From Nocardioides zeae (GTDB lineage: Bacteria > Actinomycetota > Actinomycetes > Propionibacteriales > Nocardioidaceae): a DNA stretch of 64,000 nucleotides. Where the stretch lies: NCBI RefSeq assembly GCF_030818655.1, contig NZ_JAUTAN010000001.1:2418001-2482000 (forward strand). Direction: 5' to 3'. Below, in pieces: positions 55,104 through 64,000 of the stretch; the first letter of the stretch is position 1, and each line of letters begins with the position of its first letter. Below the pieces are notes generated by a model. The model was given only the letters and a program-made list of their open reading frames with translations. It was not told the origin of the DNA and made no database searches. The position numbers were made by a program, and so were the translations under genes.

Positions 55104-56776
55104 CTGACGACGGTGAAGGTGGACTTCACGAAGCGGTCCGCGTACTGGCCGACGATCGCGAACTCCCACCGGCCGAGCGTGCTGCCGCCGCGGAAGGCGA
55201 AGGAGGCGCGTCCGTTGGCGTCCGCCTTGCCGGTGCCGCGGACGCGGCCGTGGTAGCTGAGCGTGAACGGCTCGCCGGGCGCGAGCCCGCTGACCTTGAC
55301 GGCCACCTGGCCGTTCTGGCGCACGGTCGCGGTCGACGTCAGGCCGAAGCGCTTGGCGGCGAGCGACCAGTACGAGATCTTCACCGACGAGCGGCCGGTG
55401 GTGCCCAGGTAGAGGTTGCGCAGCGCGGTGCCCACCGGCACGCGGACGGTGGCCGTGGTCTGGCCGTCGAGGTCGGCCGTCACGAACACGGGCTGCTGAC
55501 CACCGACGAGGCAGCCGGTCTCGCCCGGGGCGAGCCCCGCGACGAGCACCGACATGGTGCCGCCGGAGCGCTGACGACCCGAGTCGGCGCGCATGCCGGG
55601 ACGACCCTCGGCGGCGAGCGTCCACTGCAGCGCCGGGAACGCCTGGGCGGTGGCGAGCTGCCACTGGTAGGTCGTGTCCTCGGTGATGCCGTCGGTGCGG
55701 CCGGCCGCGAGCGCGGCGTCGTCGTAGGCGAGCGCGCCCTGGTCGCCGTTCAGCTGCGAGCGGCACGAGGCAATCTCGTTCACCTGGTGCTGGCGCAGCC
55801 AGGCGGCCGCGGCCTCCGGCTCGAAGCCGATGCCGGCGGGGTTCTCGTCGAGCTCGCCGAGCACGCCGAGCGCGAGGCCGGCGAGGCCGGTGCTGTTGGC
55901 GTTGGCGCCGATCTCGCCACCGTCGCCCCACGCGCCGTCGTCACCCTGCGTGGCCGCGAGGAAGTCGACCGCGCCGAGGATCGCCTCCTGGTTGACCTCG
56001 TCCGCGGACTGGTCGAGCAGCGCGAGGATCGCGAGCGCCGTCACGTCGGTGCTGCCCTCCCCGCCGGCGGCGTCGCAGGACTGGTCGGCGGCGGCCGGGT
56101 CGGAGAAGTAGAGGCGGAAGCCGCCGTCGGCGCACTGCTGCTCGAGCAGGAACGCGGTGGCGAGGGGCGCGAGGTCGCTGCCGGCGCTGTTCAGCGCCTC
56201 GACCGCGAACGCCTGGCCGAAGCCGTTGGCGTAGTCGGCCGCGAACTCGTTCTCGGGGTCGAACGTGTCGAAGATGCGGCCCTCGGCCGGGCCGTCGACG
56301 GTGACCTGGCCCTCGAGGCGCTCGACCAGGTCCACGTCGCCGTACGACGTCGCGTCACCCCCGGCGTACTGCACCAGCGTGAGGAGCTTGGCCGTGCCGC
56401 CCGCGCTGACGAGGGTGCCGAAGCCGTTGTCGCCGGTGTACGACGCGGCGAGCGGCTCGACGGCGTCGGTCACCGCGGCGACCGCCTCGTCGTCGCCCGC
56501 GTAGTAGAAGCTGCGGCCGGCGTCGACCGTGGCGCTCGTGTTGGGGCCGTAGCTGGTCTGGAGGACCCCGTCACCCTCGGCGAGCTGGGCGGTGAGCCAG
56601 GCGGCGGCCGCCTCGGCGGGCGCGGTGTCGTAGCCGTCCTCGGTGACGGCGGTGACCGCCGGGGTGGCGGCGGACGCCGTGAGCGGGGGCAGCAGGGCCG
56701 CCGTGGTGGCCGTGGCCGCGACCGCGGCGACGGCGAGCGCGCCGGCTCGGGGGCCGATCAGGTGACGCAGGGACAT
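55100..56776 (-). CDS. Secreted alpha/alpha-toroid protein (prenyltransferase/squalene oxidase-like, transcobalamin N-domain-like)
   Basis: A protein of 558 residues. After a signal peptide (residues to about 37, ending TASA) come repeated helical hairpins with inner-helix motifs ADYANGFGQAFAVEAL, STDVTALAILALL and ANSTGLAGLALGVLGE. They resemble the (alpha/alpha)6 domain shared by squalene cyclases and the cobalamin-binding N-domain of intrinsic factor. A C-terminal Ig-like beta domain follows. ATG 56776 follows GAGAGGAAC and a cobalamin riboswitch. It lacks the catalytic DxDD of cyclases as far as I can see. Cobalamin capture is inferred. Confidence 0.75.
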   Translation of the reverse strand: MSLRHLIGPRAGALAVAAVAATATTAALLPPLTASAATPAVTAVTEDGYDTAPAEAAAAWLTAQLAEGDGVLQTSYGPNTSATVDAGRSFYYAGDDEAVAAVTDAVEPLAASYTGDNGFGTLVSAGGTAKLLTLVQYAGGDATSYGDVDLVERLEGQVTVDGPAEGRIFDTFDPENEFAADYANGFGQAFAVEALNSAGSDLAPLATAFLLEQQCADGGFRLYFSDPAAADQSCDAAGGEGSTDVTALAILALLDQSADEVNQEAILGAVDFLAATQGDDGAWGDGGEIGANANSTGLAGLALGVLGELDENPAGIGFEPEAAAAWLRQHQVNEIASCRSQLNGDQGALAYDDAALAAGRTDGITEDTTYQWQLATAQAFPALQWTLAAEGRPGMRADSGRQRSGGTMSVLVAGLAPGETGCLVGGQQPVFVTADLDGQTTATVRVPVGTALRNLYLGTTGRSSVKISYWSLAAKRFGLTSTATVRQNGQVAVKVSGLAPGEPFTLSYHGRVRGTGKADANGRASFAFRGGSTLGRWEFAIVGQYADRFVKSTFTVVR

Positions 56777-56839
56777 GGGTTCCTCTCCGCTGCAGCGCAC
56801 GGAGACCCCCGGGGGACCCCCGCCGCGTTCCGCGACAGC

Positions 56840-56950
56840 GTGGTGTCAGGTACCTCGCGGCAGGTGTTCCGGCTCGCCGGACCCCGGAGGAGCCGGCCTA
56901 CGGTTGCGGGTCAGCGCCGGATTCGGACCGGCTTCCCCTGCACGCGACGT
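56840..56950 (-). promoter_or_regulatory. Cobalamin riboswitch
   Basis: On the minus strand the conserved core reads GGGGAAGCCGGTCCGAATCC, then GCTGACCCGCAACCGT, and after a variable arm the B12 box GAGCCGGAACACCTGCC (plus 56858-56874). These are the standard cobalamin-aptamer landmarks in the right order and spacing. It lies in the leader of the five-gene ECF operon. Binding of cobalamin would reduce its expression. Ends are approximate. Confidence 0.9.
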
Positions 56951-56954
56951 GAGC

Positions 56955-56980
56955 GAGCGCCCGCCGACCGGCGGGCGCTC
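56955..56980. terminator. Hairpin downstream of gatB
   Basis: A perfect 11-bp stem (GAGCGCCCGCC / GGCGGGCGCTC) with a 4-nt loop lies 50 nt after the gatB stop and before the riboswitch. It probably ends the gatCAB transcript. Confidence 0.65.
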
Positions 56981-57029
56981 GTCACTGTAGCTGAGATCGG
57001 GCTGAGAGGACCCGTCCGCGCGGGTGGGG

Positions 57030-58526
57030 TCAGGCCAGCCGCTCGAGCACCAGCTCGCGGACCCGGCCGGCGTCGGCCTGGCCGCGCATCTCCTTCATCA
57101 CGGCACCGATGAGGGCACCCGCGGCGGCGTGCTTGCCGTCGCGGATCTTCTGCGCCACGTCGGGGTTCGCCTCGATCGCCTTGTCGACCGCCGCGCCGAG
57201 CGCGCCGTCGTCGGAGACGATCGCGAGGCCACGGGCCGCGACGACCTCCTCCGGCGTCCCCTCGCCGGCGAGGAGGCCGTCGAAGACCTGGCGGGCGAGC
57301 TTGTCGTTGATCGTGCCGGCGTCCACGAGCGCCTGGGTGGCCGCGACCTGGGCGGGCGTCACGCCGACCTCGGCGAGCTCGACGCCCGCGTCCTTCGCCC
57401 GGCGGGCGAGCTCGGCGACCCACCACTTGCGCGCGGCCTGGGGAGCGGCACCCTCCGCGATCGTCGCCTCGACGAGGCCGAACGCGCCGGCGCCGACGGT
57501 GTCGCGCATCTCGAGGTCGGTGAAGCCCCACTCGCCCTGGAGGCGGGCGCGCTTGGCCGTCGGGTTCTCCGGCAGCGTGGCACGGAGCTCCTCCACCCAC
57601 TCCCGGCTGGGCGCGACCGGCACCAGGTCGGGCTCGGGGAAGTAGCGGTAGTCCTCCGCGTCCGACTTCTCGCGGCCCGACGTGGTGATGCCGGTGTCCT
57701 CGTGGAAGTGACGCGTCTCCTGCACGACCGTGCCGCCGCCGTCGAGCACCGCGGCGTGGCGGGAGACCTCGAAGCGCACGGCCCGCTCGATCGAGCGGAA
57801 CGAGTTGACGTTCTTCGTCTCGCTGCGCGTGCCGAGCGTGCCCGAGCCGGCGGGCGCGAGCGAGAGGTTCACGTCGGCACGCAGGTTGCCCTGGTCCATC
57901 CGGGCCTCGGAGACGCCCAGCGCCAGGATGAGGTCGCGCAGCTGCTGCACGTAGGCCCGCGCCACCGCGGGGGCCTTGTCGCCCGCGCCCAGGATCGGCC
58001 GCGTGACGATCTCGATGAGCGGGATGCCGGCGCGGTTGTAGTCGACCAGCGAGTGGTCGGCCCCGTGGATGCGGCCCGTCGCGCCGCCCACGTGGGTCGA
58101 CTTGCCGGTGTCCTCCTCCATGTGGGCGCGCTCGATCTCGACCCGGAACGTCTCGCCGTCCACGTCGACGTCCATGTGGCCGTCGAAGGCGATGGGCTCG
58201 TCGTACTGCGACGTCTGGAAGTTCTTCGGCATGTCCGGGTAGAAGTAGTTCTTCCGGGCGAAGCGGCACCACTCCGCGATGTCGCAGTTGAGCGCGAGAC
58301 CGATCCGGATCGCGGCCTCGACGGCCTTGCCGTTGACCGCGGGCATGGCGCCCGGCAGGCCGAGGCAGGTCGGGCAGACCTGCGTGTTGGGCTCGCCGCC
58401 GAAGGTCGCCGGGCAGCCACAGAACATCTTCGTCGCCGTGTTGAGCTCGACGTGGACCTCGAGGCCCAGCGCCGGCTCGTACCGCGTCAGCGCCTCGTCG
58501 AAGTCGACCAGGGTGTCGGCGCTCAT
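57030..58526 (-). CDS. gatB: Asp/Glu-tRNA amidotransferase subunit B
   Basis: A subunit of 498 residues that binds the misacylated tRNA and phosphorylates it for amidation. The catalytic domain has [33 protein letters not shown] and [16 protein letters not shown]; the C-terminal Yqey tail domain carries the tRNA-binding helices. ATG 58526 overlaps the gatA stop (ATGA). It acts with GatA and GatC. Confidence 0.96.
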   Translation of the reverse strand: MSADTLVDFDEALTRYEPALGLEVHVELNTATKMFCGCPATFGGEPNTQVCPTCLGLPGAMPAVNGKAVEAAIRIGLALNCDIAEWCRFARKNYFYPDMPKNFQTSQYDEPIAFDGHMDVDVDGETFRVEIERAHMEEDTGKSTHVGGATGRIHGADHSLVDYNRAGIPLIEIVTRPILGAGDKAPAVARAYVQQLRDLILALGVSEARMDQGNLRADVNLSLAPAGSGTLGTRSETKNVNSFRSIERAVRFEVSRHAAVLDGGGTVVQETRHFHEDTGITTSGREKSDAEDYRYFPEPDLVPVAPSREWVEELRATLPENPTAKRARLQGEWGFTDLEMRDTVGAGAFGLVEATIAEGAAPQAARKWWVAELARRAKDAGVELAEVGVTPAQVAATQALVDAGTINDKLARQVFDGLLAGEGTPEEVVAARGLAIVSDDGALGAAVDKAIEANPDVAQKIRDGKHAAAGALIGAVMKEMRGQADAGRVRELVLERLA

Positions 58527-60070
58527 CGGGCGACCTCCTCCAGCTCGGGGGCCTGCGCGAGCAAGGCCCCGCCCCACGTGCGTGCCAGCAGTGCCTCGAC
58601 CGCCGCCCCCACCCGGTAGACCCGGTCGTCGGCCATCGCCGGCGCCAGCACCTGGAAGCCGACCGGCAGGCCGTCCTCGTCGGCGAGACCGGCGGGCACG
58701 GAGATGCCCGGGATGCCGGCCAGGTTGGCGGGGATCGTGGCGAGGTCGCCGGCGTACATCGCCAGCGGGTCGTCCAGCTTCTCGCCCAGCTTGAACGCCG
58801 TCGTCGGCGCCGTCGGGCTGACGAGCACGTCGACCTGCTCGAACGCCGCGTCGAAGTCGCGGGCGATGAGCGTGCGGATCTTCTGCGCCTGGCCGTAGTA
58901 GGCGTCGTAGTAGCCCGACGACAGCGCGTAGGTGCCGATGATGATGCGGCGCTTCACCTCGTCGCCGAAGCCGGCGTCGCGGCTCGCGCGCATGACCTCC
59001 TCGGCGCTGGGCGCATCGACGCCCTCGGGCAGCACGCGCCGGCCGTAGCGCATCGCGTCGAATTTCGCGAGGTTGGACGAGCACTCCGCGGGGAGCACCA
59101 GGTAGTAGGCCGCGATGGCGTGCACGATGTTCGGGCAGCTCACCTCGACCACCTCGGCACCGGCGTCCACCAGCAGCGCGACGGTCTCGTCGAAGCGGGC
59201 CTTCACGCCGGGCTGCCAGCCGTCGCCGCTCAGCTCCTTCACGACGCCGACCTTGAGGCCGGTCAGGTCGCCGGTGGCGCCCTGGCGGGCGGCGTCGACC
59301 AGGCTGGGGAGCTCCTGCGGGATGCTCGTGGAGTCGCGCGGGTCGTGGCCGCCGATCAGGTCCTGCAGCAGCGCCGAGTCGAGCACCGTGCGCGTCACCG
59401 GACCGACCTGGTCGAGCGAGTTGGCCAGCGCGACGAGGCCGTAGCGCGACACCGCGCCGTACGTCGGCTTCACGCCCACCGTGCCCGTGACCGCGCCCGG
59501 CTGCCGGATCGAGCCGCCGGTGTCGGTGCCGATGGCGAGGGGGGCCTCGTACGCCGCGACCGCGGCCGCCGAGCCGCCGCCCGAGCCGCCCGGGATGCGG
59601 GTCAGGTCCCACGGGTTGCGGGTCGGGCCGTAGGCCGAGTGCTCGGTGGAGGAGCCCATGGCGAACTCGTCCATGTTGGTCTTGCCGAGGATCGGCAGGC
59701 CGGCGGCCTTCAGCCTGGCGACGACCGAGGCGTCGTACGGCGGCACCCAGCCCTCGAGGATGCGCGAGCCGCACGTCGTGGGGAGGCCGGTGGTCGCGAG
59801 CACGTCCTTCACGGCGATCGGCACGCCGTCGAGGGCGTGGAGCGGGGCACCCGCCGCGCGGCGCTCGTCGGAGGCGCGGGCCTGCGCGAGGGCGCCCTCG
59901 GCGTCGACGTGGAGGAAGGCGTGGACACCCGAGGAGGCGTCGCCGTCGACGGCCGCGATCCGGTCGAGGTGGGCCTGCGTCAGCTCGACCGAGGTGACCT
60001 CGCCGGCGGCCAGCGCGTCGGCCAGCTCGGCCGCGGTACGGCGGGTCCAGTCGGTGGTCGCGGCGCTCAC
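58523..60070 (-). CDS. gatA: Asp/Glu-tRNA amidotransferase subunit A
   Basis: An amidase of 515 residues that releases ammonia from glutamine for GatB. The Ser-cisSer-Lys triad lies in [20 protein letters not shown] and [12 protein letters not shown]. The GTG start overlaps the gatC stop (GTGA). Present because these bacteria make Gln-tRNA and often Asn-tRNA by transamidation. Confidence 0.96.
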   Translation of the reverse strand: MSAATTDWTRRTAAELADALAAGEVTSVELTQAHLDRIAAVDGDASSGVHAFLHVDAEGALAQARASDERRAAGAPLHALDGVPIAVKDVLATTGLPTTCGSRILEGWVPPYDASVVARLKAAGLPILGKTNMDEFAMGSSTEHSAYGPTRNPWDLTRIPGGSGGGSAAAVAAYEAPLAIGTDTGGSIRQPGAVTGTVGVKPTYGAVSRYGLVALANSLDQVGPVTRTVLDSALLQDLIGGHDPRDSTSIPQELPSLVDAARQGATGDLTGLKVGVVKELSGDGWQPGVKARFDETVALLVDAGAEVVEVSCPNIVHAIAAYYLVLPAECSSNLAKFDAMRYGRRVLPEGVDAPSAEEVMRASRDAGFGDEVKRRIIIGTYALSSGYYDAYYGQAQKIRTLIARDFDAAFEQVDVLVSPTAPTTAFKLGEKLDDPLAMYAGDLATIPANLAGIPGISVPAGLADEDGLPVGFQVLAPAMADDRVYRVGAAVEALLARTWGGALLAQAPELEEVAR

Positions 60071-60378
60071 TGCTCGTCCCCCAGGATCCGCGGCACGCTG
60101 AAGCGCTGCTCCTCCACGGCCGGCGCGCCGGAGAGCGCCTGCTCGGCCGTGAGGCCCGGGACCACGACGTCCTCGCGGAAGACGTTGGTCATCGGGATGG
60201 GGTGCGACGTCGGCGGCACGTCGTCGCCGGCCACGCCCTGGATCGACGCCACGGACTCCAGGATCACGGAGAGCTGGGGCGCCAGGTGGTCGAGCTCGGC
60301 GTCGGACAGGTCGATGCGGGCGAGGTCGGCGAGGTGCGCCACGTCCTCACGCGTCAGCGACGGAGGTGTGTCGGGCAT
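60067..60378 (-). CDS. gatC: Asp/Glu-tRNA amidotransferase subunit C
   Basis: A subunit of 103 residues that holds GatA and GatB together. Pattern [33 protein letters not shown] then the extended tail [22 protein letters not shown] 60378 is used; an ATG three codons upstream (60387) is possible. It heads gatCAB. Confidence 0.94.
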   Translation of the reverse strand: MPDTPPSLTREDVAHLADLARIDLSDAELDHLAPQLSVILESVASIQGVAGDDVPPTSHPIPMTNVFREDVVVPGLTAEQALSGAPAVEEQRFSVPRILGDEQ

Positions 60379-60407
60379 GGCCGTCATCCTAGTGACGGCG
60401 CCGACGT

Positions 60408-60435
60408 GCAACCGAACGGCGGGGGCACGTCGTCC
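60408..60435 (+). promoter_or_regulatory. Candidate ECF-type promoter of the SigE-family gene
   Basis: GCAACC (60408-60413), 17 nt, then CGTCC (60431-60435), a pattern seen at several actinobacterial ECF promoters. It lies about 40 nt before the sigma ATG and could mean autoregulation. Single occurrence in the window. Confidence 0.35.
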
Positions 60436-60475
60436 TCCCTGTCGATCCACGAGGATCGTCGACGAAGGGGGACCC

Positions 60476-61030
60476 ATGCCACCAGGGACGTCTCGGGCAC
60501 CGTCCGACCAGGAGTTCAGCGACCTCGTCCGCACCGCGTGGCCGTCGCTCTACCGCACCGCCTACCTGCTGCTGGGCGACCACGGCCAGGCCGAGGACCT
60601 CGTGCAGACGGCGCTCGCGCGCACCTACGCCCGGTGGGGCTCGGTGCGCGACGTGGCCGCGGCCCCGGCGTACGCGCGCCGGGTCGTCGTGACGACCGCG
60701 ACCACGTGGTTCCGTCGTCGCGGCTTCCGCGGCGAGACCCCCACCGACGTGCTCCCCGAGCAGGCCGGTGCCGACGGCCGCGTCGAGGAGCGGCTCGACC
60801 TCGTCGCCGCCCTGGCCACGCTCCCCCGTCGGCAGCGAGCCGTCGTGGTGCTGCGGTTCTACGAGGACCTCTCCGTCAGCGAGACCGGCGCGGTGCTCGG
60901 GATCAGCGAGGGCACGGTCAAGAGCCAGACCTCGCACGCGCTCGACAAGCTCCGGGCCGCGCTGCCCGCGACCCTCGCCAGCCTTCCCACGCCCTCGGCC
61001 CCCTCGACCCCGGAGGACTCCCGTGCCTGA
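60476..61030 (+). CDS. SigE-family ECF sigma factor
   Basis: A sigma factor of 184 residues. Region 2 starts [42 protein letters not shown] and region 4 is [45 protein letters not shown], the standard pattern of the actinobacterial SigE subgroup. ATG follows GAAGGGGGA. It overlaps the next gene, its probable membrane partner, by 8 nt. Confidence 0.9.
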   Translation: MPPGTSRAPSDQEFSDLVRTAWPSLYRTAYLLLGDHGQAEDLVQTALARTYARWGSVRDVAAAPAYARRVVVTTATTWFRRRGFRGETPTDVLPEQAGADGRVEERLDLVAALATLPRRQRAVVVLRFYEDLSVSETGAVLGISEGTVKSQTSHALDKLRAALPATLASLPTPSAPSTPEDSRA

Positions 61031-62150
61031 CGACCTGTCCACCTTGCTCCACGCCGACGCCGATGCCGTCCGCGTGCCCGCCCCCGACCCCGCCGCCGTG
61101 CTCGCCCGTGGCCGCGCGCTGCGCCGCCGCCGCCGTGCCGGTACGGCGCTCGTCGCGGCCGCCGCGGTGCTCGCGGTGGGCACCGGTGGCGTGCTCGTGG
61201 GCGACCTGCGGCCCGAGCCCGACCCGCCTCCGGCCAGCACCTCCGACCGGTCGACGGCCGCGGACGCGGCGACCCTCTACGCGACGTACGGCGCCTTCAC
61301 GGTCGGCCAGGACGTGATCATCGGCGGCGACCGGGCCGTGACGATCGGGCGGGACGTCTCCTACGTCGCCCAGACCTCGGCGGGGGCCGTGGTGCTGACG
61401 ACCTACGAGGCCACCGCCACGTCCGAGCGGCGGGTGGTGCTCGTGCGACCCGACGGGACGACCACCGACCTCGATGCCTCCATCGACGCCGGGTCCCTCG
61501 CCTCCCAGCCGGACGCGCCGTACATCGCCTGGGTCGACGAGACCCCCGAGGGCGGCGAGGTGCACGTGTGGGACGTCGAGACGGACCAGGAGGTCGGCCG
61601 CGGCGCGGTGCCGCCGGCCGCCGAGGAGGGCAAGGGCCGCCCCCTCGAGCTGAGCGGCGACGCGCTGCTCGTCGACGGCACCCTGGGCGGGTCCCGCTGG
61701 CTCGAGTGGCGGACCGGCGACCTGCTCCCCGTCGGCGAGGCGCCCGCGGAGGTGGCGGGACGGCTGCGACTCGCCTACCAGGGAAGCAGCGGGGCCGGAC
61801 AGGCCGAGTACGCCGCGGTCGACCAGGCCACGGGGCAGGTCGTCCGCAGCGTGGACGTGGGGTCCGGTGCCGGCGAGGTCAGCCTCTCCCCCGACGGCCG
61901 CACGCTCTACGTCCCCGGCACGCCCGACGGCTCCGCCCGGGAGGCCGTGCTCGTGGACGTGGCCACCGGCACGGAGACACCGCTCGACGTCGCGACCTCG
62001 CCGACGTCGTGGACGCCCGACGGGGGTCTCCTCGGTCTGGCGGGCTCGACGGTCGTCGTGTGCCGGGCCTCCGGGTGCACCACGTTGCTCGACGGCCTCG
62101 ACCGGATCGACGGGATGGTCGTCATGCCCGATGTGGTGAACGCCGGGTGA
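61023..62150 (+). CDS. Membrane-anchored protein with beta-propeller-like extracytoplasmic domain; sigma partner candidate
   Basis: A protein of 375 residues: a short cytoplasmic N-terminus (LSTLLHADADAVRVPAPDPAAVLARGRALRRRRR), one transmembrane helix (about 40-60) and an extracytoplasmic domain with WD-like repeats (GEVSLSPDGRTLYVPGTPDG; TSWTPDGGLLGLAG). The 8-nt overlap with the sigma gene suggests a cognate regulator, perhaps an anti-sigma, but no known anti-sigma domain was recognised. Confidence 0.65.
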   Translation: MPDDLSTLLHADADAVRVPAPDPAAVLARGRALRRRRRAGTALVAAAAVLAVGTGGVLVGDLRPEPDPPPASTSDRSTAADAATLYATYGAFTVGQDVIIGGDRAVTIGRDVSYVAQTSAGAVVLTTYEATATSERRVVLVRPDGTTTDLDASIDAGSLASQPDAPYIAWVDETPEGGEVHVWDVETDQEVGRGAVPPAAEEGKGRPLELSGDALLVDGTLGGSRWLEWRTGDLLPVGEAPAEVAGRLRLAYQGSSGAGQAEYAAVDQATGQVVRSVDVGSGAGEVSLSPDGRTLYVPGTPDGSAREAVLVDVATGTETPLDVATSPTSWTPDGGLLGLAGSTVVVCRASGCTTLLDGLDRIDGMVVMPDVVNAG

Positions 62151-62151
62151 G

Positions 62152-64000
<1,849 letters not shown>

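Noticed and set aside
55100..56776. Terpene cyclase
   Set aside because: It has a signal peptide and a B12 riboswitch, no visible DxDD catalytic motif, and sits in a transporter operon.

Overview
The window is a 64 kb chromosomal segment from a very GC-rich, high-coding-density actinobacterium. Many gene junctions are 4-nt GTGA or ATGA overlaps and GTG starts are common. The regulatory sites and families are actinobacterial: BioQ-type operator, IdeR/DtxR box, GlnR-type box, EspC/WXG-like T7SS proteins, Nudix-like DUF4916, DUF6907, and a SigE-family sigma factor. The gene content and order (ligA, gatCAB, ilvBNC, leuB, ilvE, cimA) look like Nocardioides or a relative; this is inference from memory of gene order, not a database result. 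No phage, IS element, CRISPR array, tRNA or rRNA was seen.

Layout. 1-2.3 kb: divergent TetR (probably BioQ) and the biotin ECF transporter bioYMN. 2.3-4.2 kb: FMN reductase and its TetR regulator with a paired operator, then a Nudix-like protein. 4.2-12.3 kb (minus): cimA behind a leader-peptide attenuator, a Ser/Thr kinase, YjbR- and M16-like proteins, ilvE, leuB, and an overlooked 41-residue gene in front of leuB. 12.7-17.4 kb: a methyltransferase, a YczE-like membrane protein with its divergent MocR regulator, and a YbaB / EspC-like / WXG-like trio. 17.6-22.9 kb: efeUOB iron uptake behind an IdeR box (efeB frameshifted), an XRE regulator, a DUF6907 protein and a rhamnosyltransferase-like gene, with two near-copies of one promoter. 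22.9-30 kb: FrnE-type oxidoreductase, ABC exporter pair, ilvC-ilvN-ilvB with an Ile-Leu-Leu-Val leader peptide and attenuator, and a PCD-VOC fusion. 30-36.3 kb: a large secreted subtilase, then an ECF sigma/anti-sigma pair divergent from a CHRD-protein/class F sortase pair, both under matching ECF promoters. 36.3-46.2 kb: PadR plus MFS pump, ilvD, gdhA (frameshifted) with a GlnR-type site, beta-phosphoglucomutase plus GH65 phosphorylase (frameshifted), and an EamA exporter. 46.2-50.6 kb: PhoD, an alpha/beta hydrolase, a PQQ-type sugar dehydrogenase lipoprotein, and a noncoding repeat island.

50.6-57 kb carries what I consider the most interesting system: a cobalamin riboswitch followed by five tightly overlapping genes for a secreted alpha/alpha-toroid protein, a membrane-anchored DUF4430 protein, and an ECF transporter (T component, fused double ATPase, S component). 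Animal intrinsic factor and transcobalamin fuse the same two extracellular folds in one polypeptide, so this looks like a split bacterial transcobalamin-like capture device coupled to an ECF importer.

57-64 kb: gatCAB, a SigE-family sigma factor with a membrane partner, and the 3' part of ligA.

Branched-chain amino acid synthesis (cimA, leuB, ilvE, ilvBNC, ilvD) is the main metabolic theme, split over several transcription units, two with peptide-leader attenuators. Three otherwise intact genes (efeB, gdhA, GH65) each contain one single-base frameshift, which points to sequence errors or recent mutation.
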